From: Candidatus Kapaibacterium sp.
GTDB lineage: Bacteria > Bacteroidota > Ignavibacteria > Kapaibacteriales > UBA2268
DNA: 64,000 nucleotides
Reading direction: 5' to 3'
Assembly: GCA_013414795.1 (NCBI GenBank)
Contig: CP058732.1
Span: 484,501-548,500 of the forward strand
Notes under the pieces: model-generated
What the model saw: only the letters and a program-made list of their open reading frames with translations
Database searches by the model: none
Told to the model about the DNA's origin: nothing
Program-made: the position numbers and the translations under genes
Part shown: positions 54,787 through 63,106 of the stretch, one piece after another
Layout: each line of letters begins with the position of its first letter
Position numbering within the stretch: position 1 is the stretch's first letter

Positions 54787-56391
54787 TTGGCAAGCAAATT
54801 ACCGTTAAGAGCGAAATTAGCATTCTGGTATGGAACGATTGTAGCAGCGACACTGCTCGCCTATGGACTTTATACCTATCTTTCAGTTTCGAACGAATTA
54901 CACAAAAATTTAGACGCCTCTATCTCAAAAGTAGTCAACGCGCTCGACATTGTAATCTCACGAAATCAAAACGATATTCAACAAATTAAACCCAAGCAAA
55001 ATTATAGAAAAGTCCAAGACAAATTTGCCCTTCTACGAGAACTTGAAGAAATGCGATTTGTTGGACCAATTCGCCCAACAGTTCAAAGAGAAAAGTTTGT
55101 TGAAGAAGACCTGGGGGAAGTATGGGCAGAAGTATTTGAACATATTCTCTTAAATCCCAAAGACTTCTTTGTCCAAATCGCAGATACAAACAACCATATT
55201 GTATGGCGTTCGCAAAATTTACAAAACGATACCTTGCCGACCCTTCTGGGTTTTATGACTGTGAATCGAATTGACACTGTCTTCGTACCTGCTCGCGATA
55301 GGGACTCGATTATTCAATTATCAATGGAAGTGCCCCATACTCTCAAAATCGATTCCATTCTTACCACAACTACTGTTATGGGCACCGACATAAGGCTTTT
55401 GATTAAAAGAACTAATCAAGCAGTAATTTCAGTTGGATACATATTGAAGGATTTAAGAACCACTTTGCGAAAACTTTTTATTATACAAATCATTGCTTTA
55501 CCCTTTATACTTCTTATCTCTATCGTCGGGGGATGGATTTTGTCTTCGTATTCCCTTAAACCCATTGATGTAATTATTCAAACTGCCGATGAAATCACTG
55601 AGAAAAATCTTAGCCGTCGTCTTCCAGAAATAAACACAAACGACGAAGTAGGCCATCTCACTCGAACATTGAACAATATGATTAGCAGACTCGAACAATC
55701 ATTCACACAAATCAAAAAGTTTGCAGCGGACGCTTCCCACGAACTTCGCACTCCATTAACAATTTTGCAAGGTGAACTGGAAATTGCGCTACACTCGAAA
55801 AAGACCCCGGAGGAGTACGAAGAAGTCCTCATTAGCGCATTGGAAGAAGTAAGTAGATTGTCCAACGTTGTCGAATCAATACTTGAACTCTCACGTGCTG
55901 AAACTGGACAAATAGCAATCAACTTGAAAATGGATAACATTTCAAAAATAGTGGAAGAAGTCGCCGAGGATATTTCAATCATCGCCGAACAAAAGCAAAT
56001 CCAAATCGATAAACAAATCGAGCCAAATATTTTTGTGCCTATTGATTCTTTGCGTATTCATCAGGCTTTGATCAATCTTTTGGACAATGCAACAAAATAT
56101 TCTCGACAAGGTGGAGTAGTTTGGATAAAACTTTATAAAGACACAGATTATGCAATCATCACTGTTGAAGACAATGGAATTGGCATTCCCAAAGAAGATT
56201 TGAACAACATATTCGACCGAATGTATCGTGCTAAGAAAAACGAAAAATCGGGTATTAAAGGCTATGGTATTGGCTTATCGATAGTAAAATGGATTGTCGA
56301 GGCACATCAAGGAACGATTGAAGTTGAAAGCGAAGTGAATAAATTCACCCGTTTCACAATAAAATTGCCAATAAATCCAGAAGAAAACTAA
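54787..56391 (+). CDS. Sensor histidine kinase (two-component), orphan
   Basis: 534-aa inner-membrane kinase. TM1 ~12-30, a periplasmic sensor region ~31-235, TM2 ~236-258 (IIALPFILLISIVGGWIL), HAMP domain ~260-312, HisKA with the phospho-acceptor His in ADASHELRTPLTILQ (~320-335), and HATPase_c with N box LINLLDNATKYS, G1 EDNGIGIP, F-box IFDRMYRA and G2 GYGIGLSIVKWIVEAHQG. Start: no ATG fits; TTG 54787 (ASKLPLRAK basic lead-in before TM1) is the best choice, although no Shine-Dalgarno is apparent. No response regulator is adjacent: the upstream gene is divergent and the downstream gene convergent. Confidence 0.9.
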   Translation: MASKLPLRAKLAFWYGTIVAATLLAYGLYTYLSVSNELHKNLDASISKVVNALDIVISRNQNDIQQIKPKQNYRKVQDKFALLRELEEMRFVGPIRPTVQREKFVEEDLGEVWAEVFEHILLNPKDFFVQIADTNNHIVWRSQNLQNDTLPTLLGFMTVNRIDTVFVPARDRDSIIQLSMEVPHTLKIDSILTTTTVMGTDIRLLIKRTNQAVISVGYILKDLRTTLRKLFIIQIIALPFILLISIVGGWILSSYSLKPIDVIIQTADEITEKNLSRRLPEINTNDEVGHLTRTLNNMISRLEQSFTQIKKFAADASHELRTPLTILQGELEIALHSKKTPEEYEEVLISALEEVSRLSNVVESILELSRAETGQIAINLKMDNISKIVEEVAEDISIIAEQKQIQIDKQIEPNIFVPIDSLRIHQALINLLDNATKYSRQGGVVWIKLYKDTDYAIITVEDNGIGIPKEDLNNIFDRMYRAKKNEKSGIKGYGIGLSIVKWIVEAHQGTIEVESEVNKFTRFTIKLPINPEEN

Positions 56392-56399
56392 ACTCTAAC

Positions 56400-57203
56400 C
56401 TATGGTAATAGCCTTTTGAAATTTTGATATCTGTCTTGGAACAGATTTCCTTCGTTTGGTGGTGGCAGATTGTCGTCTTTGATTTTTTTGTTCAATCTAT
56501 CTATTCGGTCTTGACTCAATGGATGTGTTGACAACAGTACTTCAAGGAAGGAACTACCTTCGTTTTTCTTTACTTTGTCGAAAAAGAAAATAAGAGCACC
56601 AGGATACCATTGCGTCGATTTCAAATACTCATAAGCCCATTCATCTGCTTCATATTCGTCGTCACGACTGTTCTTTAAAAAAGCAAGCCCGACGAGAAGA
56701 TTCGCAGCAATTTCTTCTGTTTTGCCTGGGTTTTTGCCAAGAACAATATCTAGCAAGAAACTTACACCGTAAGCCTTGGTCATCCGCTGGGTAGCGTGTC
56801 TTCGTTCGCAATGTGCAATTTCGTGGGCGAGAACCCCGGCAAGTGTGGCTTCGTTGTCTAAAAATTTGAGAAGACCAGTATAGACATAAATGAACCCACC
56901 CGGAGTTGCAAATGCATTTACAATTTCGTCGTTGTTGATAATTGTAACCTGATATTTGAAAGTGCTTCTGTACTTAATTTTTGGAGATAGAATTATCGCG
57001 TTTACGATGTCTTGAACATAATTGGTAACTTGTTGATTATTCAAAACTGGATATTCTTTCGGATTTCCAACAATTTCGTTGTGAAGTTGTAGCCCAAGTT
57101 GAACGTCATCGCTCGGAGTAAAGATATTAACTCCGTCTTCACATCCAAAGAAAAAAGCGGAAAGAAAAATTAAAAGAATTGATAGAAAAATTCTGATTAC
57201 CAT
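56400..57203 (-). CDS. M48-family zinc metalloprotease lipoprotein
   Basis: 267 aa from ATG 57203 (MVIRIFLSILLIFLSAFFFG followed by Cys: lipoprotein signal with lipobox FFGC); a TTG 12 codons earlier is rejected because it puts charged residues before the signal. Peptidase M48 core: LAGVLAHEIAHCERRHATQR with the HExxH zinc motif, and the downstream third-ligand Glu region DDEYEADEWAYEYLKS. This is the YfgC/BepA-LoiP-like family of periplasmic quality-control proteases acting on outer-membrane proteins. Convergent with the histidine kinase, 8 bp apart. Confidence 0.92.
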   Translation of the reverse strand: MVIRIFLSILLIFLSAFFFGCEDGVNIFTPSDDVQLGLQLHNEIVGNPKEYPVLNNQQVTNYVQDIVNAIILSPKIKYRSTFKYQVTIINNDEIVNAFATPGGFIYVYTGLLKFLDNEATLAGVLAHEIAHCERRHATQRMTKAYGVSFLLDIVLGKNPGKTEEIAANLLVGLAFLKNSRDDEYEADEWAYEYLKSTQWYPGALIFFFDKVKKNEGSSFLEVLLSTHPLSQDRIDRLNKKIKDDNLPPPNEGNLFQDRYQNFKRLLP

Positions 57204-57249
57204 AATTTTTTCAACATTATTAAACAAAACTTCCTTCAAAATTAATTCT

Positions 57250-57257
57250 TAACTTTG
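57250..57257 (+). promoter_or_regulatory. Candidate -7 element (TAACTTTG)
   Basis: TAACTTTG fits TAnnTTTG and lies 22 bp before the DUF2520 ATG. No clear TTTG at the -33 distance, so weak. Confidence 0.2.
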
Positions 57258-57279
57258 CAAATTACAAAAGGTTTGGAAG

Positions 57280-58104
57280 ATGAAAGCAACTGTGATTGGA
57301 TTTGGAAAATTGGGCAAGTCGCTTGCATTAAAACTTGAGGAAAAAGGAAAACTCTACGTAATCGTTTCCAAACATTACAAAAATCTTCCAGAAAACCAAA
57401 AATTCCCCAACAAGAATATTAAAGTTCTTGAGACAATCAACGAACTTAAAGAACTGTCCGATGTTGTCTTTATCACAACAACAGACAATGAAATTCCATT
57501 GGTTTCAAATGAAATTGCACGAATCTTTGGGAACAGAACAAAAGGAAAAGCAATTATTCATTGCTCTGGAATCTACTCGGATAGCATTTTGTCGGAACTT
57601 GAAGAATATGGTGCAATAACTGCTTCTGCCCATCCATTACAAACATTTTACGAATTCTCGCCCAACATTTTCGATGAAATTTTTTGGATTGTCCAAACAA
57701 AACACTTCGCTAAAATCCAAGAGATTGTCGAAAGTGTTGGTGGAACTGCAATCCAAGTAGATTTCGACGATAGAACTCGTTCAATTTATCACGCCTCTGC
57801 TGTTGTCGCCTCGAACTTTTTGAATCTACTTTTGCTTTTTGCTAAAAAACTAATCTCGCAAACAAATTTGCCACCGAAAATTCTTGTTCCTTTGGTAAAA
57901 CAAACGATTGAAAACAATTTGAAACACTTTGATGATGTCGACTTCACACCACTGACTGGTCCAATCATTCGCGGAGATTTTCAAACAATTGAAAAACACC
58001 TCAATGCACTCGAGCAACACAAAGAAATGCAAGAAATATATTCTCTGTTGTTTAATGCACTAAAAGGAGTTATCAATGTCAAAGCCAATCAAAAAACAAA
58101 TTGA
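57280..58104 (+). CDS. DUF2520 Rossmann-fold protein (F420-oxidoreductase/6PGDH-like)
   Basis: 274 aa. N-terminal NAD(P)-binding Rossmann domain (MKATVIGFGKLGKSLALKLE; GxGxxG variant GFGKLG), DVVFITTTDNEIP and a Ser/His stretch IIHCSGIYSDS. The C-terminal helical DUF2520 domain (~165-265) has IYHASAVVASNFLNLL and FTPLTGPIIRGDFQTIEKHL, the family's signature. The reaction is unknown; related folds are ketopantoate reductases and pyrroline-carboxylate reductases. ATG follows GGTTTGGAAG. Upstream of nrfHA in the same direction with a 93-bp gap, so co-transcription with nrfHA is doubtful. Confidence 0.88.
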   Translation: MKATVIGFGKLGKSLALKLEEKGKLYVIVSKHYKNLPENQKFPNKNIKVLETINELKELSDVVFITTTDNEIPLVSNEIARIFGNRTKGKAIIHCSGIYSDSILSELEEYGAITASAHPLQTFYEFSPNIFDEIFWIVQTKHFAKIQEIVESVGGTAIQVDFDDRTRSIYHASAVVASNFLNLLLLFAKKLISQTNLPPKILVPLVKQTIENNLKHFDDVDFTPLTGPIIRGDFQTIEKHLNALEQHKEMQEIYSLLFNALKGVINVKANQKTN

Positions 58105-58197
58105 CCTACAACACAATGATACAGTTTTTAAGCAAAATTTTAATTCAGACAAAATAATCCTTTTTTATGATTATTTTTGTTTTTTTAAAAATGAAAT

Positions 58198-58746
58198 ATG
58201 AAGGTATATTTCTCGATATTAGGTGGAATTTTTGTTGGGTTGTCGCTTTTTGGAATTTATGTTTCTAATGTTACCTCATATCTCTCCGACGACCCAAAAG
58301 CCTGCGTCAATTGCCACGTAATGACACCATTCTTCGCTACTTGGTCCCACAGCAGCCATCGAGAGCGAGCAACTTGCAACGACTGCCACGTTCCACACGA
58401 CAACAAAATACGTTCGCTTTGGTTCAAAATGAATGATGGTATTCGCCATTCCACAATATTCACGCTGGGGACATATCCGCAAGTTATTAGAATTCGCAAG
58501 GCTGGAACTAATGTTGTTCAAGAAAATTGCGTCCGTTGTCATTCCCACCAAATAAGTGCTCTTGGTTTTATTTCTGAAAATGATAAAATCCATAGCAATA
58601 TTTCGTCACGCCTTTGCTGGGATTGTCATAGAGAAGTTCCGCACGGAAGAATTTCAAGCCAAGCCTCTACCCCATATGCAAGAGTTCCAGTTAATAAAGA
58701 AATAGTACCACAATGGTTGAAAAAGCAATTAAATATGTCTAACTAA
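58198..58746 (+). CDS. nrfH: Cytochrome c nitrite reductase small subunit NrfH (NapC/NirT type)
   Basis: Membrane quinol dehydrogenase passing electrons to NrfA. 182 aa: one N-terminal membrane helix (~3-22, FSILGGIFVGLSLFGIYV) and four CxxCH haem sites, CVNCH (residue 36), CNDCH, CVRCH and CWDCH, with spacing of the NrfH family. WSHSSHRERATCNDCHVPHD is the conserved block between haems 1 and 2. TATTTTTG (58172-58179) upstream is a candidate -7 element. nrfA follows 13 bp downstream. Confidence 0.95.
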   Translation: MKVYFSILGGIFVGLSLFGIYVSNVTSYLSDDPKACVNCHVMTPFFATWSHSSHRERATCNDCHVPHDNKIRSLWFKMNDGIRHSTIFTLGTYPQVIRIRKAGTNVVQENCVRCHSHQISALGFISENDKIHSNISSRLCWDCHREVPHGRISSQASTPYARVPVNKEIVPQWLKKQLNMSN

Positions 58747-58759
58747 TAAATGGTGCAAT

Positions 58760-60250
58760 ATGGCAGAGAAAAAATTTTCCGCAAAATATTTGATTATTGG
58801 ATTTCTGGCAACAATAGTTGTATTGTTGCTTGCAATTTTGGTATCTACAATTGTCGAGCGGAGAAGTGAATCGATTGCAAGATTTCAGATTGTTAAGCCA
58901 ATTGCTGATTGGGAACCTCGAAACGAAGTCTGGGGAGAAAATTTCCCAAGGGAATTTGAATCCTACAAACGAACTCTTGATACCACATTTCGAAGTAAAT
59001 ATGGTGGCTCTGGACATATCGACCTACTCGAAGATTGCCCCGAATCTGTGATTATGTGGGCTGGCTATGCTTTTGCAAAAGATTACAATCAAGCGAGGGG
59101 CCACGCTTGGGCTGTCTATGATGTTCGAGCCACATTACGAACTGGCGGGGTTAAAGAAAGTCCGCAACCTGCAACTTGTTGGTCCTGCAAGACAACAGAC
59201 TTTCCAAGGATGATTGCCCAACTTGGTGCAGAAGCATTGTACAAAAAGAAATTCATCGAAATGGGACCAGAAATGGTAAATCCGATTGGATGCCAAGATT
59301 GCCACGACCCGAAAACAATGAATTTGCGTATAACCCGACCAGCCCTTATCGAAGCATTACAACGAAGGGGTGTCAAAATGGAAAACATTACCCACCAAGA
59401 AATGCGTTCTTTGGTTTGTGCCCAATGCCACGTTGAATACTACTTCAAAGGTGAAGGTAAATATTTGACTTTCCCCTGGGACAAAGGATTTTCCGCTGAT
59501 TCAATGGAAGCATACTACGATGAAATTGGTTTTAGCGACTGGACTCACAAGTTGAGCAAAGCAAAGATGTTAAAAGCCCAACACCCAGATTATGAACTTT
59601 ATATGACTGGTATACACGCAAAACGAGGCGTCGCTTGTGCGGATTGTCATATGCCTTACAGAGTGGAAGGCGGGGTTAAATACACCGACCACCACATTCG
59701 CAGCCCCTTAGCAAACATCTCGAACGCTTGCCAAGTATGCCACCGCCAAAGCGAGGAAGAATTAATTCGGGACGTTTACGAAAGACAGGATAAAGTGCGC
59801 GAAGTAAGGAAAATTGCCGAGCAAGCAATTTCAAAAGCCCATTTAGAAGCCAAAATCGCTTGGGAGAATGGAGCAACGGAAAAGGATATGGAACCAATTT
59901 TGAGGTTGATTCGTTCTGCACAATGGCGTTGGGATTGGGTTGCTGCTGCCAATGGTGTTGGTTTCCATTCTCCAGTTGAAGCCCTAAGAGTGTTGAGCAC
60001 CGCAATTGAACGAGCGGAGAAAGCCCGCGGTCTTCTGGCTGTACTTTTCACTCGGCTTGGAGTAAAGGTTCCAGTTGAATTGCCAGACCTTAGCACAAAA
60101 GAGAAAGCACAAAAATATATTGGCTTGGATATGAAAGCCCTTTGGGACGACAAAAACGAATTTCTTAGGACGATAGTTCCACAATGGGACGAAATTGCTC
60201 GCAAACGTCAAGGCGAATTGTACAAATATTATCAAGAAAATACAAAATAG
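58760..60250 (+). CDS. nrfA: Cytochrome c nitrite reductase, ammonia-forming (NrfA)
   Basis: Six-electron reduction of nitrite to ammonium on the periplasmic face. 496 aa with an N-terminal signal/anchor helix (LIIGFLATIVVLLLAILVS). Pentahaem pattern: the active-site haem has the Lys-ligated CWSCK motif (residue 140); the others are CQDCH (178), CAQCH (220), CADCH (293) and CQVCH (324). HVEYYFKGEGKYLTFPWDKG carries the conserved Lys/Tyr calcium-site region, and GVACADCHMP is diagnostic. C-terminal helices (~335-430) fit the dimer interface. Paired with nrfH; no separate nrfI/ccs assembly genes nearby. Confidence 0.97.
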   Translation: MAEKKFSAKYLIIGFLATIVVLLLAILVSTIVERRSESIARFQIVKPIADWEPRNEVWGENFPREFESYKRTLDTTFRSKYGGSGHIDLLEDCPESVIMWAGYAFAKDYNQARGHAWAVYDVRATLRTGGVKESPQPATCWSCKTTDFPRMIAQLGAEALYKKKFIEMGPEMVNPIGCQDCHDPKTMNLRITRPALIEALQRRGVKMENITHQEMRSLVCAQCHVEYYFKGEGKYLTFPWDKGFSADSMEAYYDEIGFSDWTHKLSKAKMLKAQHPDYELYMTGIHAKRGVACADCHMPYRVEGGVKYTDHHIRSPLANISNACQVCHRQSEEELIRDVYERQDKVREVRKIAEQAISKAHLEAKIAWENGATEKDMEPILRLIRSAQWRWDWVAAANGVGFHSPVEALRVLSTAIERAEKARGLLAVLFTRLGVKVPVELPDLSTKEKAQKYIGLDMKALWDDKNEFLRTIVPQWDEIARKRQGELYKYYQENTK

Positions 60251-60280
60251 AATTTAAAATAGCACACAGTTAAAACAAAA

Positions 60281-60312
60281 AACGGGAGCCACTTTGGCTC
60301 CCGTTGATAAAT
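60281..60312. terminator. Bidirectional terminator between nrfA and the oxidoreductase operon
   Basis: AACGGGAGCC (60281-60290) pairs perfectly with GGCTCCCGTT (60296-60305). On the minus strand the hairpin runs into TTTTTGTTTT, a good terminator for the minus-strand operon; on the plus strand the T tract is weak. Confidence 0.88.
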
Positions 60313-60325
60313 GAAGCAAATGAAA

Positions 60326-60883
60326 TCAAATCAGAACTGCTGAATCTACGTTAACAGCATTATATCCTCTCATAAACGCCTCTTGATTCAAAGGTATCAG
60401 CTTGTGGTAGCGTTCTGGAAGTACTGATTGAAGTCCTTTCCAAATGGATTCGACACTAACCACATTGGTGATTTTGATAAATGCACCAAGCATAATCATA
60501 TTGAGAACTTTGGTATTTTTCAATTCGACGGCAATATCCCCAGCGGGTAAAGAATAAATGTGAATATCAGACCTTGTCGGTGGCTTTAAAGTAGTTGTAG
60601 TATCATAGAGAATATTTCCCCCCGGTTTGACTGCTTTTTCGAATTTATCAATAGATGGTTGATTCAAAGCGACAACAGTATCGAATTTAGAAATTATCGG
60701 TGAACTTATCATTTCATCAGAAACAATAGTAATACAATTAGCAGTTCCACCGCGCATTTCGGGACCATACGAAGGCATCCAAGTCACTTCCTTGCCTTCG
60801 AAAATAGCTGCGTAGCCAAGTATCATTCCCATTGTTAGAACACCTTGGCCACCGAAACCAGAAAAAACTGTCTCGTGTGTCAT
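60326..60883 (-). CDS. 2-oxoacid:ferredoxin oxidoreductase, gamma subunit
   Basis: 185 aa, the gamma (KorC/VorA-type) subunit of a four-subunit CoA-acylating 2-oxoacid oxidoreductase. FSGFGGQGVLTMGMILGYAA is the family N-terminus; SYGPEMRGGTANC and VALNQPSIDKFE follow. Start ATG overlaps the beta-subunit stop (ATGA), so the subunits are translationally coupled. Last gene of the operon. Confidence 0.93.
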   Translation of the reverse strand: MTHETVFSGFGGQGVLTMGMILGYAAIFEGKEVTWMPSYGPEMRGGTANCITIVSDEMISSPIISKFDTVVALNQPSIDKFEKAVKPGGNILYDTTTTLKPPTRSDIHIYSLPAGDIAVELKNTKVLNMIMLGAFIKITNVVSVESIWKGLQSVLPERYHKLIPLNQEAFMRGYNAVNVDSAVLI

Positions 60884-61674
60884 TTTTTCACCTCCGGCAC
60901 TTTAATGTCACCTAATGGATAATAAGGAATTAGAACCTCTTGAACATACTTATTCGACTCCAACGGGGTCATTTTCCAGTTAGATGGACAGTTTGAGACT
61001 ATTTCAACAAGGCAGAAACCAAGACCCATTTTCTGATATTCCAGGGCTCTTTGCAATGCTTTTTTCGTACGACGAACATTTTGAACATTATTGACAGCCT
61101 GGCGTGTAACATATGCAACACCCGGAAGCGGTGCTATCAACTCACCAAATTTTAAAGGATAGCCCATAACTTTTGGGTCCCGACCATAAGGTGATGTTGT
61201 TGTTACCATCCCCTCAAGTGTCGTAGGAGCCATCTGCCCGCTGGTCATTCCATAGACAGCATTATTTATGAAAATAACAAGGAAATTCTCTCCCCTGTTC
61301 GCAGCGTGGAGAGTTTCGTTACCACCAATTGCCGCGAGGTCGCCATCTCCTTGATAAGTAAATACATACTTATCGGGAAGCATTCTTTTGATACCAGTCG
61401 CCACAGCACAAGCCCGGCCGTGTGCTGCCTGTTGCATATCCACATCCATATAGTTATATGCAAAAACAGCACAACCAACGGGCGCAACGCCGATAATATC
61501 ATTTTGTATGCCCATCTCTTCGACCACTTCCATAAAGATTTTGTGTACTGTACTGTGTCCACAGCCGGGACAATAGTGCATATCCACATCTAAAAGCGTG
61601 GTTGGCTTTCTATAAACCAAATTTTCTGGAGTTACTATATTTTCAACAAGAACATCAACATTCTCTTCTGCCAT
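60880..61674 (-). CDS. 2-oxoacid:ferredoxin oxidoreductase, beta (thiamine diphosphate) subunit
   Basis: 264 aa. The thiamine-diphosphate binding subunit: YCPGCGHSTVHKIFMEVVEE, AHGRACAVATGIKRMLPDKY and the TPP/Mg motif QGDGDLAAIGGNE ... IFINNAVYGMTSGQMAPTT. With the alpha subunit it forms the catalytic centre that decarboxylates a 2-oxoacid with CoA and ferredoxin. AGGAG precedes the ATG; only 2 bp separate it from the alpha gene. Confidence 0.95.
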   Translation of the reverse strand: MAEENVDVLVENIVTPENLVYRKPTTLLDVDMHYCPGCGHSTVHKIFMEVVEEMGIQNDIIGVAPVGCAVFAYNYMDVDMQQAAHGRACAVATGIKRMLPDKYVFTYQGDGDLAAIGGNETLHAANRGENFLVIFINNAVYGMTSGQMAPTTLEGMVTTTSPYGRDPKVMGYPLKFGELIAPLPGVAYVTRQAVNNVQNVRRTKKALQRALEYQKMGLGFCLVEIVSNCPSNWKMTPLESNKYVQEVLIPYYPLGDIKVPEVKK

Positions 61675-61676
61675 TG

Positions 61677-62744
61677 TTATTCTCCTTTAATAAACATTCT
61701 TTCAAAATTCTCAAGGATTTCTTCTGGTGTTGGAACAACACCACCCATTCTTCCGTAATATTCAACACGAGTTTTCCCGCAAACAGATAGTTTGACATCT
61801 TCGACCATTTGTCCAGAATTCATTTCAATATCGAGAATACCTTTAACTCTCGGCGCAACTTCTTGGAAAATTTTCTCTGGAAACGGGAAAAGTGTGATTG
61901 GTCGTATCCAGCCAATTTTGTATCCTTTCTGTCTGCCCAAATCCATCGCTTTCATTGCAATTCGAGAAACCAAACCAAAAGCAGTAAAAATGTATTCAGC
62001 ATCTTCAAGATTTTTAGTTTGGTATCGGACTTCTTCTTCTTTCATTTTTTGATATTTCTGTTGCAAGCGAATGTTTATCTCTTCCATCTTTTCGGGTTGA
62101 ATATGTAAAGATGTAATAACCCTTCGTTCCCCATTTTTCGGTTTTCCAGTTGTTGCCCAAGGATATTCAACATTTACTCTTGGTTCTTGCGGTGGCAGTT
62201 CAACTTTTTCCATCATTTGCCCAAGGGCACCATCTGCAAGAATCATTACTGGGTTTCTGTACTTAAAAGCAAGTTCAAAACCAAGTTTGACAAAGTCTGC
62301 CATTTCTTGAACGTTATATGGGGCAAGGACAAGCAATCGGTAGTCGCCGTGCCCGCCACCCTTTGTTGCTTGGAAATAATCACCTTGGGCTGGTTGAATC
62401 GTACCCAATCCCGGGCCTCCTCGATTGATATTTGCAAGCAAGCAAGGAAGTTCTGCACTTGCAATGTATGAAAGTCCTTCTTGCATAAGGCTTATTCCAG
62501 GACTGGATGAAGTAGTCATTGCTTTTTTTCCGCAGCCAGCAGCTCCATAAATCATATTAATTGCTGCAACTTCACTCTCTGCTTGAAGTACAAGCATACC
62601 AGTTCTTTTAGTCGCTTCACGCGAAAGATATTCTATAACTTCAGACTGTGGCGTTATAGGATAACCAAAGTAAGCGTCGACACCAGCACGTATTGCCGCT
62701 TCGGCAAGTGCCTCGTTTCCTTTCATCAATTTTACTTCGCCCAT
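61677..62744 (-). CDS. 2-oxoacid:ferredoxin oxidoreductase, alpha subunit (KorA/VorB type)
   Basis: 355 aa. Pyrimidine-binding/transketolase-like domain: LAEAAIRAGVDAYFGYPITP, QAESEVAAINMIYGAAGCGK and TSSSPGISLMQEGLSY, then the C-terminal domain II GWIRPITLFPFP. The short alpha without fused gamma, together with separate beta, gamma and ferredoxin genes, matches the KorDABC / VorABCD organisation. Substrate could be 2-oxoglutarate or branched-chain 2-oxoacids; pyruvate is less likely. Confidence 0.94.
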   Translation of the reverse strand: MGEVKLMKGNEALAEAAIRAGVDAYFGYPITPQSEVIEYLSREATKRTGMLVLQAESEVAAINMIYGAAGCGKKAMTTSSSPGISLMQEGLSYIASAELPCLLANINRGGPGLGTIQPAQGDYFQATKGGGHGDYRLLVLAPYNVQEMADFVKLGFELAFKYRNPVMILADGALGQMMEKVELPPQEPRVNVEYPWATTGKPKNGERRVITSLHIQPEKMEEINIRLQQKYQKMKEEEVRYQTKNLEDAEYIFTAFGLVSRIAMKAMDLGRQKGYKIGWIRPITLFPFPEKIFQEVAPRVKGILDIEMNSGQMVEDVKLSVCGKTRVEYYGRMGGVVPTPEEILENFERMFIKGE

Positions 62745-62757
62745 AAACTTTCCTCCA

Positions 62758-63003
62758 TTATGCAGGTACTTGTTGTTTTGTTTTGTAAACTTTTCGATAA
62801 ACAGTTATTACTGCGTCTGGGCAAATTATCGCACAATTAGCACAACCCGTGCAATTATCGTTTATTTTAACCACATACTGGTACCCTTTATGATTGAGTT
62901 GTTTACCCAACGCAAGGGTTTGCTCGGGACAGGCTTGTACACAAAGCTCACAGGCTTTGCATCTTTCAATATCAATAACAACTTCCCCAACAACTTTTGC
63001 CAT
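62758..63003 (-). CDS. 2-oxoacid:ferredoxin oxidoreductase, delta subunit (2x[4Fe-4S] ferredoxin)
   Basis: 81 aa from ATG 63003 (MAKVVGEVVIDIERCKACEL; AGAGGTAAAA upstream); an earlier in-frame start is rejected. Two complete 4Fe-4S motifs, CKACELCVQACP and CTGCANCAIICP, relay electrons to external ferredoxin. First gene of the delta-alpha-beta-gamma operon, 13 bp from the alpha gene. Confidence 0.93.
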   Translation of the reverse strand: MAKVVGEVVIDIERCKACELCVQACPEQTLALGKQLNHKGYQYVVKINDNCTGCANCAIICPDAVITVYRKVYKTKQQVPA

Positions 63004-63106
63004 TTTTACCTCTATGTTAATAAGCAAAAATGCAAATTAAAACTTCTATTTTGATTTTAAAAGGAATAAATCTATTTAATTTTAGAATTGTTGCTTTATG
63101 TTGTTG

